DNA of 64,000 bases, taken from the NCBI GenBank assembly GCA_034522175.1, contig JAXHLQ010000001.1:4712001-4776000 (forward strand), read 5' to 3'. The notes beneath the pieces are model-generated. The model was not told the origin of the DNA. It saw only the letters and a program-made list of their open reading frames with translations, and did not search any database. The position numbers were made by a program, and so were the translations under genes. This stretch comes from JAIPDZ01 sp034522175. Lineage in GTDB: Bacteria > Desulfobacterota > DSM-4660 > Desulfatiglandales > Desulfatiglandaceae. How positions within the stretch are numbered: the first letter of the stretch is position 1; every line of letters starts with the position of its first letter. Shown here piece by piece: positions 20,758 through 29,491 of this stretch.

Positions 20758-21361
20758 AAGAATGAATCAGCTCCTCACCCACCTTGAGTGCCTCCATATT
20801 AGCGGGCAGCTTGGATTCCGGAAGAAAGGAGGTCAATACCGCCTCGATATCCCGGGCATCCAGGGGAAAGGAAGGAAGCGCACAAAGGGCCCCCAAAAGA
20901 ATCATGTTCAACATGATCGGTCCCCCGAGATCCACCGCCCTCGGCGTGGCGTCGAGCCAGTAGAGCTGCGCCGATGAACGGGAGAGGACATCCCTTATCC
21001 ATTCAGGATCCGGGTATTCCACATCACCGGCAATCACATTCAGGGGATATATGGGGCGTGAATTGGTGATGAACGCGGTCTCGGGGTTGCCGAATTCCTT
21101 CAAAATCCTCAGCGTCTCCAGCGGTTCAAGGCCGATGACGAGATGGGCCATGTTGGGCGGAATAAGGGGACCCGTGGTTCTATTTTCAGAGAGGCGGATG
21201 TGGCTCATAACCGCCCCGCCGCGCTGGGATAGACCAAAGGTTTCACCGATGGTGATGTGGTACCCCCTGTCAACCGCTGCCCGGCCAATGATTTGGGACG
21301 CGAGCACATTCCCCTGTCCCCCCACACCGGTTATCACAAGATTGAGTACCGTCGGTTTCAT
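20747..21361 (-). CDS. iorB: Indolepyruvate ferredoxin oxidoreductase, beta subunit
   Basis: Gamma-type domain subunit of the 2-oxoacid:ferredoxin oxidoreductase that oxidatively decarboxylates aryl pyruvates to aryl-acetyl-CoA with ferredoxin. The 204 residues start with LNLVITGVGGQGNVLASQII (the hallmark GGQG loop), followed by GETFGLSQRGGAVMSHIRL. The start overlaps the iorA stop (ATGA). Together with iorA it makes the complete IorAB enzyme used in aromatic amino acid degradation, or in reverse for synthesis in anaerobes. Confidence 0.92.
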   Translation of the reverse strand: MKPTVLNLVITGVGGQGNVLASQIIGRAAVDRGYHITIGETFGLSQRGGAVMSHIRLSENRTTGPLIPPNMAHLVIGLEPLETLRILKEFGNPETAFITNSRPIYPLNVIAGDVEYPDPEWIRDVLSRSSAQLYWLDATPRAVDLGGPIMLNMILLGALCALPSFPLDARDIEAVLTSFLPESKLPANMEALKVGEELIHSYEN

Positions 21362-23265
21362 GGTGTCTCCTCTATGCCTTTACGCTCAATGGCCTCTTGA
21401 GGGCAAATATCCGCACAGATGCCGCATCCCACACAGATCACCGGGTCAATTTCAGCCTTTTCGCGCTTCTTATTCCATACCAGTCCCGGGCATCGAAATA
21501 CACGCGTACAGTAGCGATTACACCCGCACGCCTCTCCGAGGCAGCGCTCCCTATTCACCCGCATGTCGTAGGGAAAGCCCCCTTCCCTTCCCTGCACCAG
21601 CGCACACTTGCGGCGCATAATCAGCACCCGGGGACCCTTTTGTTTCAACAACCGGTAAATGGTCTGTGCGGCCCCGGTGATATCATAAGGGTCGGAGACC
21701 TCAACCTCAATGCCCATAGACCGGCAGAGGGCCTCAGGATCCACAGACTCGGTGGGTTCCCCCATGGCCGTGACATCAATTCCGGGATGGGGTTGAAAAC
21801 CGGTCATGGCTGTGGCACTGTTGTCTAAGAGAATGAGAAAAATATCCGCGCGGTTGAATTTGGCATTGATCAGACCCGGGATTCCCGCATGAAAAAAGGT
21901 GGAGTCCCCGCATACGGTTACCACGGGCTGGTCAAAACCGAAACGGTCCAGCTTGCCGTATCCCGATGCCAGCCCCAGGCCCGATCCCATGGCATGGACC
22001 GACTTGACTTGATTAAATCCCGTAGGAAAAAGGCCCAGACTGTAACACCCGATGTCGCCGGAGACAAATCCGTCCCGGTTATCCCATATCAACGCGGTCT
22101 TTATGGCATAATAGGACCCTCTGTGGGGGCATCCCGGACAGAAGCCGAATGCCCGTGGTGGGAGCTCATCCGGAATAAGGGAGGCCACATGGGCTCGAAA
22201 TGCCTCTGCTTTCCACTCCAGATCGAATGCCTCGCCCAGGAGATGGAGCAGATGGGCGGGCGTCAGCTCGTTGCATCGGGGAATATGGCCCGAGGCCCGT
22301 CCCATAAATGACTTGACCCCCACCGCCTTCCCCAGATCAGCACAAAGGGCCTTGACCGCATCTTCAACAAATGCGTCGATCTCCTCCACAAAGAGGATCC
22401 GATCACATGTGGCGAGATGTTTTTTCAAAAGCTTTTTCGGGAGCGGCCAGGTGGTGCCCAGTTTCAAAATCCCCACCCTGGACGCCAACTCCAGAATGGT
22501 CACACTCTCTTTGGCGTAGTTCCAGGCGCAGCCGGAGCTGATGATAAGCAGTTCGGGGACCTCCGGACCTTCATAGAAATTGAACGTGCTGGTCTCAAAT
22601 TGTTCAGCTGCCGCTTCCAGCTTCTCGTTTCTGACGCGGTCCTTCTCCACCACCGGGAAGGTGTGAAACGGGGTACCCGTATCGAAACGGGGGGTTATGT
22701 CAAGGCTGGGAAGGGGATTGAGGGAAACATCGGCGCGGGTGTGGGAGAGTCGGGATACACTCCTTAAAAGCACAATGTTTTTGATGGATTCTGAAAGTTC
22801 AAAAGCCCACCGCGTCATCTCAAGGGCTTCTTTGGGGGTGGCCGGTTCCAGGAGCGGGATGCACGCCAGGCGGGCAAACCAGCGCGCATCCTCCTCATTG
22901 GTGCTCGATATCCCGCCCGGGTCATCACAACTGACCAGGACCAGCCCCCCGTTTGTGCCCGAGAGGGAGAGGTTGGTCAAAAAATCAGACACCACATTGA
23001 CACCGTTTTGTTTCATGGAGGCCATGGCTCGGCATCCGGAAAAGGAGGCGGCGGTCGCCGCTTCGAGGGCTACCTTCTCATTGACAGACCACTCCACATA
23101 AACAGGCAGTGTTTTCGAGGCCTCGGCCAGATTCTCGATGATCTCTGAGGAAGGGTTTCCCGGATATCCGGCACAGAAGACCGCGCCTGCCTCGAGGGCC
23201 CCGCGGGCGATGGCCTCGTTTCCCTGGAGCAGAACTGTTTTTCCGCCGGCCCTGTCACTGATCAT
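21358..23265 (-). CDS. iorA: Indolepyruvate ferredoxin oxidoreductase, alpha subunit
   Basis: Catalytic subunit (635 residues) with thiamine diphosphate and Fe-S clusters. It begins with LLQGNEAIARGALEAG and FCAGYPGNPSSEI, has the TPP-binding region CPGCPHRGSYYAIK and GDIGCYSLGLFP and VVTVCGDSTFFHAGIPGL, and ends with cysteine-rich ferredoxin motifs CLGEACGCNRYC and CVGCGICADICPQEAI. Uninterrupted, unlike many neighbours. Its ATG overlaps the end of the FrhB-like gene by about 11 bp, which is unusual company and suggests a linked electron route. Confidence 0.95.
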   Translation of the reverse strand: MISDRAGGKTVLLQGNEAIARGALEAGAVFCAGYPGNPSSEIIENLAEASKTLPVYVEWSVNEKVALEAATAASFSGCRAMASMKQNGVNVVSDFLTNLSLSGTNGGLVLVSCDDPGGISSTNEEDARWFARLACIPLLEPATPKEALEMTRWAFELSESIKNIVLLRSVSRLSHTRADVSLNPLPSLDITPRFDTGTPFHTFPVVEKDRVRNEKLEAAAEQFETSTFNFYEGPEVPELLIISSGCAWNYAKESVTILELASRVGILKLGTTWPLPKKLLKKHLATCDRILFVEEIDAFVEDAVKALCADLGKAVGVKSFMGRASGHIPRCNELTPAHLLHLLGEAFDLEWKAEAFRAHVASLIPDELPPRAFGFCPGCPHRGSYYAIKTALIWDNRDGFVSGDIGCYSLGLFPTGFNQVKSVHAMGSGLGLASGYGKLDRFGFDQPVVTVCGDSTFFHAGIPGLINAKFNRADIFLILLDNSATAMTGFQPHPGIDVTAMGEPTESVDPEALCRSMGIEVEVSDPYDITGAAQTIYRLLKQKGPRVLIMRRKCALVQGREGGFPYDMRVNRERCLGEACGCNRYCTRVFRCPGLVWNKKREKAEIDPVICVGCGICADICPQEAIERKGIEETP

Positions 23266-24302
23266 TTTTATTTTGTCTCCCTCTCACCCGCTTGTTGCGC
23301 GCGGCATCTTTCAGGTGGTCAATGTTTTCCTGGGGCAGTGTTTCCGTTTCGATCCAGCCATCGAAAACCGCATCCCCGAACAGCCGTGAGCCCTTTTGGG
23401 TCCTCAGGATGACGGTGTTCCACCCATCCAGCCCTTCGACCGCGCCGACGGATAGGTCACTCTTTCTGCCGTCATGTCCTCACATAAACCGCACCCCTTC
23501 TGAACATAGGGCCGGATGTCTGAGAGCGAAAACTCCCGCCATCCGGCGTCGGTTTGAACCTGGAACACCTCCGCGGGCGGCGGCGGGATATCGAACTTTA
23601 GGAAAGGGCCTTTAACACCCTCCTTTTCAAGGAAAGCCGTGAGTTTTCGATAGTCCAGGGCCCAGGTGCAAAAAAGCCCGATCTTCACGGCAACAGGATC
23701 ATTGTCCGCCTTCTCATCCGTCCATGTTTCAGCCATGCGCGCCGAGGCCGTCATCTGGCAGGGGAGACCCACCACGCCCACCTGCCGGTGTCCGTCCTTC
23801 AGGGCCCGGTTCAGGGCCGAGAGGGTCCCCGATGCGGTGTATCGGGACCCGGTGCATCGGGCAATCCCCCGTTGTCCCATACCTCCAGCCCGCAGGGTGA
23901 AAATGTATGGCCTTGGGTCGTGAGGATGGCGGATTGAATGCGACCTGCTTCAAGGGCATAGGCCAAAAGGGTACTGACCACACCCCCGTACTGGGACTGC
24001 TCGAGAATATCCGGCCGCTTCGATCGGGCCATGACGATATCCTCTGCCTTGCCGATCCCCTCCCCTTCCTCTGTTTGAGAGGCCCAGGATGACGATTCTT
24101 GGCTCACGGCCACGGGGCAGACCTGGAAGCATTTTTCCGAATCCGCCTGGCACGTATCCGTTACCACCACCTCACCGTCAAAAAAACTGAAATAGGGGCA
24201 AAATCCCACACAGGCGCCGCATCGCACACAGAGGCCTCTTTCGATGACCTCATCAATGAGCCGCTTTTGCCCGTTCCGCATTCGAGGCTCCATAACTGAC
24301 AC
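23255..24302 (-). CDS. FrhB/FdhB-family Fe-S flavoprotein (two frameshifts)
   Basis: Member of the coenzyme F420 hydrogenase/dehydrogenase beta-subunit family. GTG 24302 follows GAGGAAATT. The first part holds the ferredoxin motif CVRCGACVGFCPYF and EKCFQVCP; QYGGVVSTLLAYALE leads the FrhB N-terminal domain. A missing A near 23866 shifts the frame to CTGSRYTASGTLSALNRAL, VVGLPCQMTA and GLFCTWALDY, then CGLCEDMTAE; a second missing A near 23463 leads to SDLSVGAVEGLDGWNTV and a stop at 23255 overlapping iorA. About 349 residues when repaired. Such proteins carry flavin and often couple ferredoxin to another carrier; adjacency to IorAB suggests it handles that ferredoxin. Confidence 0.85.
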
Positions 24303-24468
24303 AATTTCCTCTTTTGTTCAATTTTAAGGGCCTCTTATATGTTAGAAAAGGAAAAGAGGTCAAGATGAAAAGCATGGAAGGAAGACCGGTTCAGTTTGTA
24401 CCCCTTGACTTTACGCCTCCCCTCCCCTAAGAATCTCGAGACAAACCGACAAAAAGGAGGAAGGATGC

Positions 24469-25284
24469 ATGCTCGATAAGATCCAGGAAACGGCGGATAC
24501 CATTGCATCGAAGCTGTCAGTGCCCCCCGAGTTCGGGATGATTACAGGAACCGGTCTCGGCGGTCTGACAGAACAGATGGAGAAGACGGTTTACATGCCC
24601 TATGAGGACATCCCGAATTTTTTATCGTCCACCACTGAGGGGCATCACGGAAGACTGGCCATCGGCGCTATCAGAGACCGCTCTGTTATGGCCATGGAGG
24701 GGCGGCTTCATCTGTACGAAGGGTACTCACCGGCTGATGTCACCTTCCCCGTCCGGGTTATGGCCATGCTGGGCGTGAAGACGCTCCTGATCTCGAGTGC
24801 TGCCGGCGGCCTCAATCCCCTGTTTCAAAAAGGGGATCTCATGGTGGTGACCGATCATATCAATTTCCAGGGAATCAACCCGCTGAGGGGACCCAATCTG
24901 GATCACTTCGGCCCCCGGTTCCCTGATATGACAGGGGTTTATGATAAAACACTCATAACGCTGACCCGGGATACGGCCCTGCAGTTGCGGATCCCCATTC
25001 GGGAAGGCGTGTACGCCGGTGTTCTGGGACCTTCACTTGAAACGCCCGCCGAAACGCGGTTTTTGAGAATGGCCGGTGCCGATGCGGTGGGCATGTCAAC
25101 GGTCGCAGAGGCGACGGTCGGGGTTCACTGCAGCCTCCGGATCCTCGCCATTGTGGTGATCACCAACAAGAACCTGCCCGACTGTATGGAACCCACGACC
25201 CTCGATGAGGTGGTCGCAGTCGCGGGTCAATCCGGTGAGGTTCTGGCGACACTCTGGGGAGAACTGATTGCGGCCATGGGTTAA
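24469..25284 (+). CDS. Purine nucleoside phosphorylase
   Basis: Trimeric-type purine nucleoside phosphorylase: (deoxy)inosine or guanosine plus phosphate to free base and (deoxy)ribose-1-phosphate. 271 residues with GMITGTGLGGL near residue 24, GRLHLYEGYSP near 77, LLISSAAGGLNP (phosphate site) near 105, VLGPSLETPAE near 187, DAVGMSTVAEA near 204 (GMST) and the base-binding VVITNKN near 230. AGGAGGAAGG lies just before the start. The stop codon TAA is formed by the first bases of the 200-bp inverted-repeat element downstream. Complements adenine deaminase in salvage. Confidence 0.93.
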   Translation: MLDKIQETADTIASKLSVPPEFGMITGTGLGGLTEQMEKTVYMPYEDIPNFLSSTTEGHHGRLAIGAIRDRSVMAMEGRLHLYEGYSPADVTFPVRVMAMLGVKTLLISSAAGGLNPLFQKGDLMVVTDHINFQGINPLRGPNLDHFGPRFPDMTGVYDKTLITLTRDTALQLRIPIREGVYAGVLGPSLETPAETRFLRMAGADAVGMSTVAEATVGVHCSLRILAIVVITNKNLPDCMEPTTLDEVVAVAGQSGEVLATLWGELIAAMG

Positions 25285-25480
25285 CCCTAACTAACGTTGC
25301 ATAAAAGTTGAGTTCAAAACGCTATAGATTAGGTCAGCAGGGGACGATGGGGCATTTTCAAGGGTGAAAGCGTATCGACCATACGGTGAAGTCTTGAAAA
25401 TGAAACAGCGTTTCTTGATGTCCTGATATAGAGCGAGTGAAACGATTTTGGGCCAAAGCTTTAGGCAACGTTAGGGTTAA
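25281..25480. repeat. 200-bp inverted-repeat element between convergent genes
   Basis: The left end TTAACCCTAAC-TAAC-GTTGC and the right end GCAACGTTAGGGTTAA are inverted copies (a 4-bp insert in the left arm). Inside are CATTTTCAAG (25352-25361) and CTTGAAAATG in opposite orientation around CGTAT/ATACG, so the whole element can fold into nested hairpins. The first and last bases provide the TAA stop codons of the phosphorylase (25282-25284) and of ribD (25477-25479). It may be a MITE-like element or act as a shared terminator; there is no T-run. Confidence 0.7.
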
Positions 25481-26610
25481 GTCCGGCGGACGGGCGAATA
25501 CACCGGATACCCGCGGATCAGGATGTCGTCCCCGAAACGGCGCGTTCGTATCCTTTCGAGAGTGAGGCATTCATCCATTCTGCGACTCCCCGGGCCTGAC
25601 GCCATGGGAATTCCGTCCGCGCCTCCCAGTAGCTTCGGGGCCTTGAAAATATAGAACTTATCGATGAGATGCGCTCTCAGAAGGGATCCCATGAGTGATG
25701 CGCCACCCTCCACCAGGAGGTGGGTCACCGACATCGCCCCCAACCGCTTCATCAATTCGTTAAGATCGATCCGCCCGTTCTCCGTGGGACAGGCCAAAAT
25801 CGAAATCCCCTCTTCTTCCGTCGCCCAAAGAGACCTTTGATTCCCGTTATCCTCGCCGGTAACAAGAACGGTATCGGCCGCCGAAGTTTGGGTCACGATG
25901 GTCGCATTTTTTGGTGTTCTCAGATGCGTATCGACTACAATCCGGAGTGGGTCCCGACCCTGCCCGCGTTTGAGGCGGGTGGTCAAAGACGGGTTGTCTG
26001 CGAGAACCGTACCCACACCCACCATCACGGCATCCACACGATCCCTTAACCGGTGGGCAAACTGCCGCGATGCGGCATTGGTCACCCATTTGGAATGCCC
26101 ACTCGCCGTGGCCGTCCAACCGTCCAGTGTGAGAGCGGACTTTGCCGCCACAAAAGGCCGTTTTTGGGTGACGAATGTGATGAAGACCTCCATCAATTGA
26201 CGGCATGCCGCTTCCTGTACACCGATGATGACCTCGATCCCCTGATCCCTCAGGAAATCGGCGCCGCCACCGGACACTGTGGGGTTGGGATCCTTTGTGC
26301 CGATGACCACCCGTCGGATGCCGCTCTTGAGGATGGTCTGGGTGCACGGCGGGGTCTTGCCGTGGTGATGACACGGTTCCAATGTGACATACAGCGTATC
26401 TTCGACCGAAACCGTTTTAAGCCCACGCAACGCCTCCACTTCGGCATGGGGCAGCCCCGCACGCCGATGAAAGCCTTTGGCGATGACGCGGTTTTGTCGG
26501 ACCACGACGGCGCCCACAGCAGGATTGGGCGATGTCCGGCCGAGGCCTTTGCGGGCCTCCCGAATTGCCTCCCGCATGAATTTATCGTGGTGGGTGGTTG
26601 AACGAGACAT
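25477..26610 (-). CDS. ribD: Bifunctional riboflavin deaminase/reductase
   Basis: Two early steps of riboflavin synthesis: deamination of the GTP-derived pyrimidine and NADPH reduction of its ribosyl side chain. N-terminal deaminase domain with HAEVEALRG and PCHHHGKTPPCTQ (zinc ligands), GTKDPNPTVSGGG; C-terminal reductase domain with AKSALTLDGWTAT, SRQFAHRLRDRVDAVMVGVGTVLADNP and VEGGASLMGSLL. ATG 26610 (MSRSTTHHDKFM) is the family-like start; the open frame extends to 26661. About 377 residues. Last gene of the rpmF-ribD run, downstream of nrdR by some 200 bp. Confidence 0.93.
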   Translation of the reverse strand: MSRSTTHHDKFMREAIREARKGLGRTSPNPAVGAVVVRQNRVIAKGFHRRAGLPHAEVEALRGLKTVSVEDTLYVTLEPCHHHGKTPPCTQTILKSGIRRVVIGTKDPNPTVSGGGADFLRDQGIEVIIGVQEAACRQLMEVFITFVTQKRPFVAAKSALTLDGWTATASGHSKWVTNAASRQFAHRLRDRVDAVMVGVGTVLADNPSLTTRLKRGQGRDPLRIVVDTHLRTPKNATIVTQTSAADTVLVTGEDNGNQRSLWATEEEGISILACPTENGRIDLNELMKRLGAMSVTHLLVEGGASLMGSLLRAHLIDKFYIFKAPKLLGGADGIPMASGPGSRRMDECLTLERIRTRRFGDDILIRGYPVYSPVRRT

Positions 26611-26710
26611 GGCGCTTAATTCGCAGGGAGTCATCCTTGCGGAGTGACTCTTTGCACCCAATGAAGTGAACCCAAGGATACTCCTTTTTGGACGTTCCGA
26701 GCAAAAGGGA

Positions 26711-26741
26711 TATCGGTATCGAAATCGGTATCGCTATCGAT
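26711..26741. repeat. Short ATCGGT/ATCGNN tandem repeat
   Basis: TATCGGTATCGAAATCGGTATCGCTATCG-type hexamer repeats, about five units, in the 155-bp gap between ribD and nrdR. No gene or obvious regulatory role; simple-sequence spacer. Confidence 0.6.
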
Positions 26742-26816
26742 TTGTTCACAAATGGTTAAGGTTAATGACACTGCCTTTAGATCGATACAAAAAGGGGGCG
26801 ATATATAGCAGGTACG

Positions 26817-27290
26817 CTATTCATTCCGCTCCTCCTTCTTATTCTTAAGTATAGCTTCAAGTTCCTTGACAAACTCATTGATATCTTTGAACTGTCTATA
26901 AACAGAAGCAAACCGGACATAGGCCACTTCATCCCACTCTTTCAGGGCACTGATCACCTTTTCTCCGACCTCGGAACTGTCGATCTCCTTTCGACCCATT
27001 TCCTGGAAGAAGAGTTCCAGTGAATCCACAAAATCCTCCACCTGGGTGACACTCACAGGCCGTTTCTGGCACGCCTTTCGGATGCCTGAAATGATCTTTT
27101 CCCGGTCGAAAGCCTCCCGTCTCGCGTCCTTCTTCACCACCATGGGAAGGACATCCTCCAGTTTTTCGTAGGTGGTGAATCGTCGCTCACACGCCACGCA
27201 TTCCCGGCGCCGTCTGATGGTGCGTCCATCCTTGCTCAATCGGCTGTCGATCACCTTATTATCGATCTGGGTACAATATGGACATTTCAT
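26817..27290 (-). CDS. nrdR: Transcriptional repressor of ribonucleotide reductase genes
   Basis: Zinc-ribbon plus ATP-cone repressor that binds NrdR boxes upstream of nrd genes in response to ATP/dATP. The zinc ribbon is MKCPYCTQIDNKVIDSR with the second pair in RRRECVACERRF; the ATP-cone begins at LPMVVKKDARREAFDREKI. 157 residues, normal length. Start ATG overlaps the dCMP deaminase stop by 4 bp. Placement next to dCMP deaminase joins two functions in dNTP supply. Confidence 0.95.
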   Translation of the reverse strand: MKCPYCTQIDNKVIDSRLSKDGRTIRRRRECVACERRFTTYEKLEDVLPMVVKKDARREAFDREKIISGIRKACQKRPVSVTQVEDFVDSLELFFQEMGRKEIDSSEVGEKVISALKEWDEVAYVRFASVYRQFKDINEFVKELEAILKNKKEERNE

Positions 27291-27733
27291 GATGCGAACC
27301 TCTTGATTGGGATCTTGGCCTCCGCGAGTAACTGATCGGCCAGGGGATCGTTGTATCCTTCCCCGTAAAATACCTCGGTGATTCCCGAATTAATAATCAT
27401 CTTTGTGCAAATGACGCACGGCTTATTGGTGCAGTACAGGGTAGAACCGGCAATGGCGATCCCGTAATGGGCCGCCTGAAGGATGGCATTTTGCTCTGCG
27501 TGGAGGCCCCTGCACAATTCGTGTCGCGTTCCGGAGGGGATTGAACTCTCTTTTCTGAGGCATCCCACTGTTTCGCAGTGGGCCAGGCCAGCCGGCGCCC
27601 CGTTGTAACCCGTGGCAAGGATTCGCTTTTCCTTGACAAGCACCGCGCCCACGTGCCGACGCAGACAGGTGGATCGGTTGGCCACCATGCGGGTAATTGA
27701 CATGAAGTATTCGTCCCATGACGGTCTGGGCAA
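27287..27733 (-). CDS. dCMP deaminase family protein
   Basis: Zinc-dependent deamination of dCMP to dUMP, feeding dTMP synthesis. 148 residues with the ligands in LHAEQNAILQAA (HAE) and CTNKPCVICTKMII (PCxxC), plus NGAPAGLAHC and CLRKESSIPSG with the additional zinc site typical of the dCMP deaminase/ComEB group. Sits 20 bp after glyA and overlaps nrdR. Competence-related naming (comEB) is not implied here. Confidence 0.9.
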   Translation of the reverse strand: MPRPSWDEYFMSITRMVANRSTCLRRHVGAVLVKEKRILATGYNGAPAGLAHCETVGCLRKESSIPSGTRHELCRGLHAEQNAILQAAHYGIAIAGSTLYCTNKPCVICTKMIINSGITEVFYGEGYNDPLADQLLAEAKIPIKRFAS

Positions 27734-27753
27734 TGCGTTTCTCCTGTGGGAGA

Positions 27754-29025
27754 CTATGGGTCGAGATGCGGATAGACGGGGAACCTGCGACAGAGATCGG
27801 AGACCTCGCCGCGCACCGAATTCAGGACATCATCAGAGCCGGGCGCCTCCAGTACATCATGAATCAACCGGGCGATATGTCTTGTCTCCGGGTCCTTCAT
27901 CCCCCGGGTCGTGATGGCGGGGGTTCCCAAACGCAATCCGCTGGTTACCTTGGGCCCCCTTTTGTCGGAGGGAATACTGTTCTTATTGGCCACAATTCCC
28001 GCAAGACCGAGGGCCCGCTCTGCATCCAGTCCGGTGATGTCCCTTTTCGATAAATTGATGAGCAATAGATGATTGTCCGTTCCGCCGGAGACCAAATCAA
28101 TTCCCCGCGTCATCAGTTCATCCGCCAATATCCTGGCATTTTCCACGACCTGCCGCTGATAATCCACAAATTCGGGTCGAAGGGCCTCTCCAAAGGCCAC
28201 TGCCTTGGCAGCGATCACGTGCATCAGCGGGCCGCCTTGAATGCCTGGAAAGACCCCCTTGTCCAGTATCGGACCGTGGATCTCTGAAGTGAGGATCAAC
28301 CCGCCCCGGGGGCCCCTCAGGGTCTTATGGGTTGTGGAGGTGACAACATCGGCCCTGCCGATGGGCGACGGGTGGAGTCCCACAGCAACCAGGCCCGCGA
28401 TATGGGCCATATCCACCATGAAATAGGCACCGGTTTCATTGGCGATCTCGCTGAATTTGGAGAAATCAATGGTGCGCGGATAGGCACTGGCACCGGCCAC
28501 AATCAGCTTCGGTTGATGCTTTTTGGCCAGATCCCTTAACCGGTCGTAGTCAATCTGTTCGGTATCCGGGTCCAGACCGTAATGAAAGGCGCGGTACATG
28601 CGGCCGGAAAAGCTTACAGGACTCCCATGGGTCAAGTGCCCCCCGTGGGAGAGGTCCATACCGAGAATGGCATCTCCCACATCCAGGAAAGAAAAATACA
28701 CCGCCATGTTGGCCTGTGAGCCGGAATGGGGCTGAACATTGGCGTGCTCCGAACCGAACAGCCGGTTGGCCCTGTCGGTGGCCAGCCTTTCCACCTGGTC
28801 GACGAACTGGCACCCCCCATAATATCTTGCCCCGGGGTACCCCTCCGCGTATTTGTTGGTCATCACATTGGCCTGGGCCGCCATGACCGCCGGGCTGGCA
28901 TAGTTCTCTGAGGCGATCATGACCAGGCTGTTCTGTTCCCGATCGATTTCCGAGCGTATGGCATCATGCACCTCAGGATCGAGGCGCTCCAGCATTTCCC
29001 AGTTTATGCTGTCACATCGTGTCAA
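27754..29025 (-). CDS. glyA: Serine hydroxymethyltransferase
   Basis: PLP enzyme interconverting serine and glycine with tetrahydrofolate. 423 residues: NSLVMIASENYASPAV, YAEGYPGARYYGGCQFVD, HSGSQANMAVYFS, DMAHIAGLVAVG and the PLP-lysine motif VTSTTHKTLRGPRGG near residue 235. The start overlaps the rpiB stop by 14 bp. Intact. Works with the glycine cleavage H protein encoded at 51.2 kb in one-carbon metabolism. Confidence 0.97.
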   Translation of the reverse strand: MTRCDSINWEMLERLDPEVHDAIRSEIDREQNSLVMIASENYASPAVMAAQANVMTNKYAEGYPGARYYGGCQFVDQVERLATDRANRLFGSEHANVQPHSGSQANMAVYFSFLDVGDAILGMDLSHGGHLTHGSPVSFSGRMYRAFHYGLDPDTEQIDYDRLRDLAKKHQPKLIVAGASAYPRTIDFSKFSEIANETGAYFMVDMAHIAGLVAVGLHPSPIGRADVVTSTTHKTLRGPRGGLILTSEIHGPILDKGVFPGIQGGPLMHVIAAKAVAFGEALRPEFVDYQRQVVENARILADELMTRGIDLVSGGTDNHLLLINLSKRDITGLDAERALGLAGIVANKNSIPSDKRGPKVTSGLRLGTPAITTRGMKDPETRHIARLIHDVLEAPGSDDVLNSVRGEVSDLCRRFPVYPHLDP

Positions 29026-29446
29026 TTTGATTCACCCTCACCTCGTGTCTTCCCCCCTCGAAAGGGCTCTCAAGAAAAAGATCGACCATCTCAAGTGCGA
29101 GGCCCACACCGATGACGCGTCCCCCCATGACCAGGATATTGGCGTCATTGTGTTGTCTGCTCAATCGTGCGGTAAACAGGTTGTGGCACAGGCATGCTCG
29201 AACCCCTTTGTAGCGATTGGCCACAAGACTCATACCGATACCGGTCCCGCATATGAGGATGCCCTTTTCGAATTGGCCCCGGGCCACGGCCCGGGCCACC
29301 TGATGAGCGATTTCAGGATAGTCGGCGGATTCCCGGCTAAAGACCCCCACATCCGAAACCGTATGAACAGATGAGGATTCCAGGTTAGCTTTACATGCCT
29401 GTTTCAGGTCGAACCCGCCATGATCCGAACCGATAATCAATTCCAT
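29012..29446 (-). CDS. rpiB: Ribose-5-phosphate isomerase B
   Basis: Interconverts ribose-5-P and ribulose-5-P. 144 residues with the N-terminal GSDHGGFDLKQA, the active-site Cys/Thr block GILICGTGIGMSLVANR and RACLCHNLFTARLSRQHNDANIL. Typical length. In many Desulfobacterota and Firmicutes it precedes glyA as here. Starts 45 bp after fabF. Confidence 0.95.
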   Translation of the reverse strand: MELIIGSDHGGFDLKQACKANLESSSVHTVSDVGVFSRESADYPEIAHQVARAVARGQFEKGILICGTGIGMSLVANRYKGVRACLCHNLFTARLSRQHNDANILVMGGRVIGVGLALEMVDLFLESPFEGGRHEVRVNQIDTM

Positions 29447-29491
29447 TTATCACACTCCGGTGTTAAAAGGAGATGGGTGTTCTTGAGGCCT

